NCBI RefSeq assembly: GCF_025154055.1
Contig: NZ_JAOALK010000032.1
Span: forward strand, 1-64,000
Reading direction: 5' to 3'
DNA length: 64,000 bases
Origin: Aquibacillus koreensis
Lineage (GTDB): Bacteria; Bacillota; Bacilli; Bacillales; Amphibacillaceae
Positions 60,412 through 64,000 of this stretch are shown in pieces. Position numbers and translations under genes: made by a program. Positions within the stretch are counted from its first letter, which is position 1. Every line of letters starts with the position of its first letter. Below the pieces are notes generated by a model. That model was not told the origin of the DNA and made no database searches. It was given only the letters and a program-made list of their open reading frames with translations.

Positions 60412-60786
60412 TTATTGTTTAATTACTATTGGCTCTTGAAATTGTCCAAAAGAATAAGCATAAAGTAAGTAATGTTTTTCCGAATGATCTTGGGTTAAAA
60501 TCGGGATTGCTATAACATACGCATCCATTTGTTCACTATATTCAACCTCTACCTCACTAACACCATTCCAATGATAACCATCACTCTTCAATTCCTTTTT
60601 CTTTACCTTAAACTCCGCTGACTTTAAAAGATTGGAGACAAGCTTGTTTTTTTCTGATCCAGTAACCTCTCGCACATCAGTAGGACAACCACAGTCATCT
60701 CCTTCATGAGCGCTTACAGATGGTAGAAATGCAAACAAAACCCCTACTACCGCTATTACTGCAATAATTGATCTTTTTACTGACAT
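60412..60786 (-). CDS. Secreted protein of unknown function (124 aa)
   Basis: The 124-aa protein has a signal peptide ending at SVSA-HE (cleavage near residue 26) and a CGC motif at 32-34. The mature part, EVTGSEKNKLVSNLLKSAEFKVKKKELKSDGYHW, resembles the N-terminal domain of a loosely defined family of Bacillus secreted proteins, some of which carry bacteriocin-like C-terminal peptides. Here the protein ends soon after that domain. Function unknown. Upstream lies 160 bp with no gene, then murG on the same strand. Confidence 0.65.
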   Translation of the reverse strand: MSVKRSIIAVIAVVGVLFAFLPSVSAHEGDDCGCPTDVREVTGSEKNKLVSNLLKSAEFKVKKKELKSDGYHWNGVSEVEVEYSEQMDAYVIAIPILTQDHSEKHYLLYAYSFGQFQEPIVIKQ

Positions 60787-60906
60787 TCTTATTCCTCCTC
60801 TTATCTCGACTTATCCATGATTACATCACACCTGATAATTCGACAATAGGAAACATTTTCCTCTAAAATTCCCTATACAGAGTAAAAATAAGGATTTGTA
60901 ACCAGT

Positions 60907-60944
60907 AAAAAAGACCACTACATCCATTACTTTAGTGGTCTTTC
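60907..60944 (-). terminator. Terminator of the murG-like gene
   Basis: AAAGACCACTA (60910-60920) pairs with TAGTGGTCTTT (60933-60943), followed by six T residues on the minus strand. Confidence 0.92.
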
Positions 60945-60950
60945 TCTTAA

Positions 60951-62030
60951 TTATTGAGTCTTATTACTTATATCCTTAATAATCTTAATTACTTTTTGTT
61001 TTGCTTCAAAGCTTTCATAATTTTTCATTGCTTTAAGCTTTTCCTTTTTACTCTGTTTAAGATTGAGTAATTCTGTCACTAATCGATCTTCTGTTAATTC
61101 TTCTTCCTCTAATATATTAGCGTAACCCTGTTTTTTAAATGAATTTGCATTTAAGATCTGGTCGCCTCGACTCGCATTTCGGGATAATGGAATAAGTAAC
61201 ATCGGCTTTTTTAATGCCAAGAATTCAAAAATAGCATTGGATCCAGCTCGTGATAACACAAAGTCTGTCGCAGCAAATATATCACTTAGCTCTTCGTTAA
61301 CATAATCGAATTGAATATATCCAGCTCTCTTTACTGACTCATCCACATTGCCTTTGCCGGTAATATGAATAATTTGAAATTCTTTTACTAACACATCTAG
61401 GTTGTCACGTACAGCTTGGTTGATTCTTTGAGCACCACCGCTACCACCCATAATTAATAAAACTGGTTGCCCTTCTGTAAAGTTTGCTAATGCTAATCCT
61501 TTTTTCTTACTTCCTTGAAATAATTCATTCCGCACGACTGCGCCAATCCACTCGGCTTTTTTCTCAGGCAAAAACTGCATCGTTTCCGGGAATGTTGCTA
61601 GTACCTTTTTGGCCATAGGAATTGCGAGCTTGTTTGCTAAACCTGGCGTATAATCGGATTCGTGAATGATAGCTGGAATTCCTCTCATCTTTGCAGCAGC
61701 AAGTACTGGTACAGATACAAACCCACCTTTTGAAAAAATAACGGAAGGTTTTTTCTTCCCCAGAATTCTATATGCTTGCATGGTCCCTTTTAATACTTTA
61801 AAGGGATCTTTAAAGTTCTCTTTTGAAAAATAGCGTCGTAATTTACCCGTAGAAATTGGATGATAAGTCACATCATCTAATCGACTAATTAACTCACTTT
61901 CAATTCCATTTTTGGATCCGATATAATCAACTTCCCATCCTTCTTTTTGAAAGGCTGGAATAACTGCTAAGTTTACAACCACGTGGCCTGCTGTTCCCCC
62001 ACCTGTAAATAAAATTCGTTTCTCGCTCAT
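60951..62030 (-). CDS. murG: MurG-like UDP-GlcNAc:lipid I transferase, stand-alone paralogue
   Basis: The 359-aa GT28 glycosyltransferase has [10 protein letters not shown] (lipid-binding G-loop), [48 protein letters not shown] and PMLLIPL(S). MurG adds GlcNAc to lipid I in peptidoglycan synthesis. It lies outside any division/cell-wall cluster, so it is probably a second copy; some bacilli (B. cereus group) are known to carry two. It starts at ATG 62030, with AAAGGG eight bases upstream. Confidence 0.88.
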   Translation of the reverse strand: MSEKRILFTGGGTAGHVVVNLAVIPAFQKEGWEVDYIGSKNGIESELISRLDDVTYHPISTGKLRRYFSKENFKDPFKVLKGTMQAYRILGKKKPSVIFSKGGFVSVPVLAAAKMRGIPAIIHESDYTPGLANKLAIPMAKKVLATFPETMQFLPEKKAEWIGAVVRNELFQGSKKKGLALANFTEGQPVLLIMGGSGGAQRINQAVRDNLDVLVKEFQIIHITGKGNVDESVKRAGYIQFDYVNEELSDIFAATDFVLSRAGSNAIFEFLALKKPMLLIPLSRNASRGDQILNANSFKKQGYANILEEEELTEDRLVTELLNLKQSKKEKLKAMKNYESFEAKQKVIKIIKDISNKTQ

Positions 62031-62276
62031 GACGGACGCCCTTTCTATGTATGTTAGAAAAACTCGCCTTCGCTCGACCTTTGGCGAATGCATTAGTTTT
62101 TCTTATACTTGGTACATTAAATTTTTTACTACGTCGGTTATACTTCAAAGCCAAAAATTAATGCTTTTAACGTACAAAGTAATGGAAGCTGCATAACTTC
62201 CTACATGTAATAAACACGAAACTGTGCTATAATCCTCTTCTATCCTAATTCAAATCTAAATAAAAAGGAAGAGCAT

Positions 62277-63635
62277 ATGTTTGAAACTAACACAATAAAG
62301 CAAAAAATGAAATTGTTTTTTTATATCCTTATACCTATTTTAATAACACAATTAAGTATGTATGCAATGAATTTTTTCGACACAGTTATGTCAGGTAATG
62401 CAGGTGCCGAAGAATTAGCAGGAGTTGCTATTGGGTCCAGTCTTTGGGTACCAATATCAATGGGGATCACTGGAATCTTAATGGCACTTTCCCCGATCGT
62501 CGCACAGATGATTGGAGCCAAACAAGAAGATGAAGTACCAGAGACCGTTCAACAAGGGATATATTTATCTATTGCAATAGGGATTCTTGTATCTATTATC
62601 GGATTTATCTTGATTGATCCTATTTTAACTGTTATGGACTTAGAGTCACACGTTCGTTATGTTGCGAAGTATTACCTTATAACGATCGGGATTGGCATTA
62701 TCCCATTGTTCGTTTATAACTTACTTCGCTGTTACATCGATGCATTGGGTCAAACGCGTATTTCGATGTTTATTATATTGTTATCTTTACCTCTAAATGT
62801 CGTTTTTAATTATGTATTTATCTTTGGTAAGTTTGGCATTCCTGCACTTGGCGGGATTGGTGCTGGTATTGCTTCCGCTTTAACCTACTGGATTTCTTGT
62901 GGGATATCCATCCTTATTGTCTACAAAGTGCGCCCATTCCGGTCACACAATATTTTTAGTACATGGACAGTACCATCCATTAAAAAGTGGTGGGAGTTAT
63001 TAAAAGTTGGTGTGCCAATCGGATTTTCTATCTTTTTTGAAGTAAGTATTTTTTCAGCCGTTACCTTATTTATGAGTGTGTACTCCACATTTACGATCGC
63101 AGCGCACCAAGCTGCAATTAACTTCGCATCTTTTTTATATATGATTCCATTTAGCATTGCCATGACCCTAACGATTGCAGTCGGTTATGAAGTAGGGGCA
63201 AAACGAATAAAAGATGCTCGTGTGTATTCATATATGGGAATTATTGCGGGAGTCTTTATTGCTTTTCTTGCAGGCTTTATCCTTTATACCTTTGATGACC
63301 CGGTTGCAAAGCTATACAATGAAAATCCAGAAGTAATTGAACTAACGAAGAACTTCCTGTTTTTTGCGATTTTCTTTCAGTTTGCAGATGCGTTTGGCGC
63401 ACCGCTTCAAGGTGTTTTACGAGGGTACAAAGATGTTAATATTACCTTTTGGATGTCTCTTGTTTCTTATTGGTTGATCGGACTTCCTAGCGGTTGGTTG
63501 TTTGCTAACTACACCGACTTTGGGCCCTATGGCTATTGGATGGGACTGATTATTGGATTAAGCGCTGGTGCAATCACGTTGTTTGGACGAATGTATTTTC
63601 TACAACGAAAATTATTAATAAAATATAATGGATAA
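62277..63635 (+). CDS. MATE family efflux transporter
   Basis: The 452-aa protein has twelve membrane helices. The start ILIPILITQLSMYAMNFFDTVMSGNAGAEELAGVAIGSSLWVP is a NorM-type MATE signature, and a related pattern recurs in the second half. It exports cationic drugs or metabolites using Na+ or H+. AAGGAAGAG precedes the ATG. TGTGCTATAAT about 50 bp upstream may be an extended -10. The terminator begins at the stop codon. Confidence 0.92.
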   Translation: MFETNTIKQKMKLFFYILIPILITQLSMYAMNFFDTVMSGNAGAEELAGVAIGSSLWVPISMGITGILMALSPIVAQMIGAKQEDEVPETVQQGIYLSIAIGILVSIIGFILIDPILTVMDLESHVRYVAKYYLITIGIGIIPLFVYNLLRCYIDALGQTRISMFIILLSLPLNVVFNYVFIFGKFGIPALGGIGAGIASALTYWISCGISILIVYKVRPFRSHNIFSTWTVPSIKKWWELLKVGVPIGFSIFFEVSIFSAVTLFMSVYSTFTIAAHQAAINFASFLYMIPFSIAMTLTIAVGYEVGAKRIKDARVYSYMGIIAGVFIAFLAGFILYTFDDPVAKLYNENPEVIELTKNFLFFAIFFQFADAFGAPLQGVLRGYKDVNITFWMSLVSYWLIGLPSGWLFANYTDFGPYGYWMGLIIGLSAGAITLFGRMYFLQRKLLIKYNG

Positions 63636-63664
63636 CAAGGACTGCTACTTGTCCTTGTTTTATT
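63634..63664. terminator. Terminator of the MATE gene
   Basis: AACAAGGAC (63634-63642) pairs with GTCCTTGTT (63651-63659), followed by TTTATTTT. It begins within the stop codon. Confidence 0.88.
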
Positions 63665-63686
63665 TTGTCTACGAACAAAAGGATAT

Positions 63687-64000
63687 CTAATGACGTGGGG
63701 CAAATAACATGATTGAAACACCGATTATACAGATTGCCGCACCGACCCAGTCATACAAATCTGGTGCCTTCTTGTCAATTCCCCATCCCCAAAGCACGGA
63801 TAGAATAATAAAGACACCCCCATACGCCGCATACACTCTTCCAAACGAAGGAAAGGTTTGAAAAGTTGCAATTACACCATATAAAGCTAATGCAAGACCA
63901 CCACCTATACCCCAATGAAATGGTTTTCCTTCTCTCAACCAAAGCCAAATGAGATAGCCTCCACCGATCTCAGCAAGACCAGCAAACAGAAATAATAGGA
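63687..64000 (-). CDS. ynfA: YnfA/UPF0060 family membrane protein, 5' end beyond the window
   Basis: About 104 codons are visible and the frame is open to the window edge. It reads [25 protein letters not shown], then [53 protein letters not shown], which matches the four-helix YnfA family (about 108 aa) throughout. So only a few N-terminal residues are missing. Function unknown, possibly a small exporter. Confidence 0.9.
   Translation of the reverse strand, partial: LLFLFAGLAEIGGGYLIWLWLREGKPFHWGIGGGLALALYGVIATFQTFPSFGRVYAAYGGVFIILSVLWGWGIDKKAPDLYDWVGAAICIIGVSIMLFAPRH

Overview
The window comes from a low-GC, endospore-forming, probably halotolerant or marine member of the Bacillaceae (Oceanobacillus, Virgibacillus or Gracilibacillus type). 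The evidence is AT-rich sequence with strong AGGAGG ribosome-binding sites and many T-rich hairpin terminators; sporulation and spore genes (a YjcZ-type peptide, spoVR, a YhcN/YlaJ lipoprotein, a complete gerA-type germinant receptor operon, sigI); an aa3 menaquinol oxidase (qoxABCD); and an OpuA-type glycine betaine transporter with a very acidic binding protein. Nearly every gene is chromosomal housekeeping or accessory metabolism. I see no rRNA, tRNA, prophage, transposase or CRISPR array.

Layout. 0-9.7 kb: a 52-bp tandem array, a YjcZ peptide, SDR reductase, Mug-like glycosylase, C39-like peptidase, Zn-alcohol dehydrogenase, a Cys/Met PLP enzyme, an alkyltransferase-like protein, DegV and two membrane proteins. 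9.9-16.2 kb: qoxABCD, divergent from an OmpR-type two-component pair. 16.2-25.3 kb: SDR, GNAT, a second 52-bp array, YitT, a CNNM/CBS protein, DUF389, YrhK, a MEDS histidine kinase, a CBO0543 protein and a zinc efflux pair (czcD-czrA). 25.3-33.3 kb: a third 52-bp array, several small genes, NUDIX, SpoVR, a CstR-like repressor with a membrane rhodanese-fold protein, a methyltransferase and an M20 dipeptidase. 33.4-36.7 kb: yrrT-luxS-mccA-mccB, an operon carrying SAM-derived homocysteine to cysteine. 36.8-46.7 kb: YhcN lipoprotein, YhdB, a GNAT-nitrilase fusion, sigI without rsgI, a membrane serine protease, bmrC/bmrD multidrug ABC genes with a duplicated leader, and a 23-codon gene. 46.7-64 kb: beta-carbonic anhydrase-like protein, gerA/B/C, aldo-keto reductase, opuA, a 0.7-kb palindromic repeat region, MarR plus MMPL transporter, a secreted protein, a MurG paralogue, a MATE pump and YnfA running off the window end.

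The most interesting signal is non-coding. Three separate intergenic arrays (1-312, 17719-18152, 25446-25607) have different sequences but the same 52-bp period. In every array TGTCCG and its inverted partner (CGGACA or CTGACT) sit at the same phase, 21 and 31 bp apart centre to centre, close to 2, 3 and 5 helical turns. Each pair can fold into a hairpin whose inner stem differs between loci but still pairs. A separate motif, about TATAAANTGCGTCGTAAC, occurs in inverted orientation at both edges of three repeat-filled intergenic regions (17.6-18.2, 40.8-41.1 and 55.6-56.2 kb), like terminal inverted repeats of a non-coding element with variable contents. The 55.6-56.2 kb region holds two inverted copies of a folded element whose stems covary. 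I propose these as candidate structured or mobile non-coding elements.

Several genes shorter than 60 codons have strong ribosome-binding sites and are listed, along with a broken duplicate of the bmrC 5' end. Starts were moved downstream where a Shine-Dalgarno sequence clearly favours an internal ATG, GTG or TTG.
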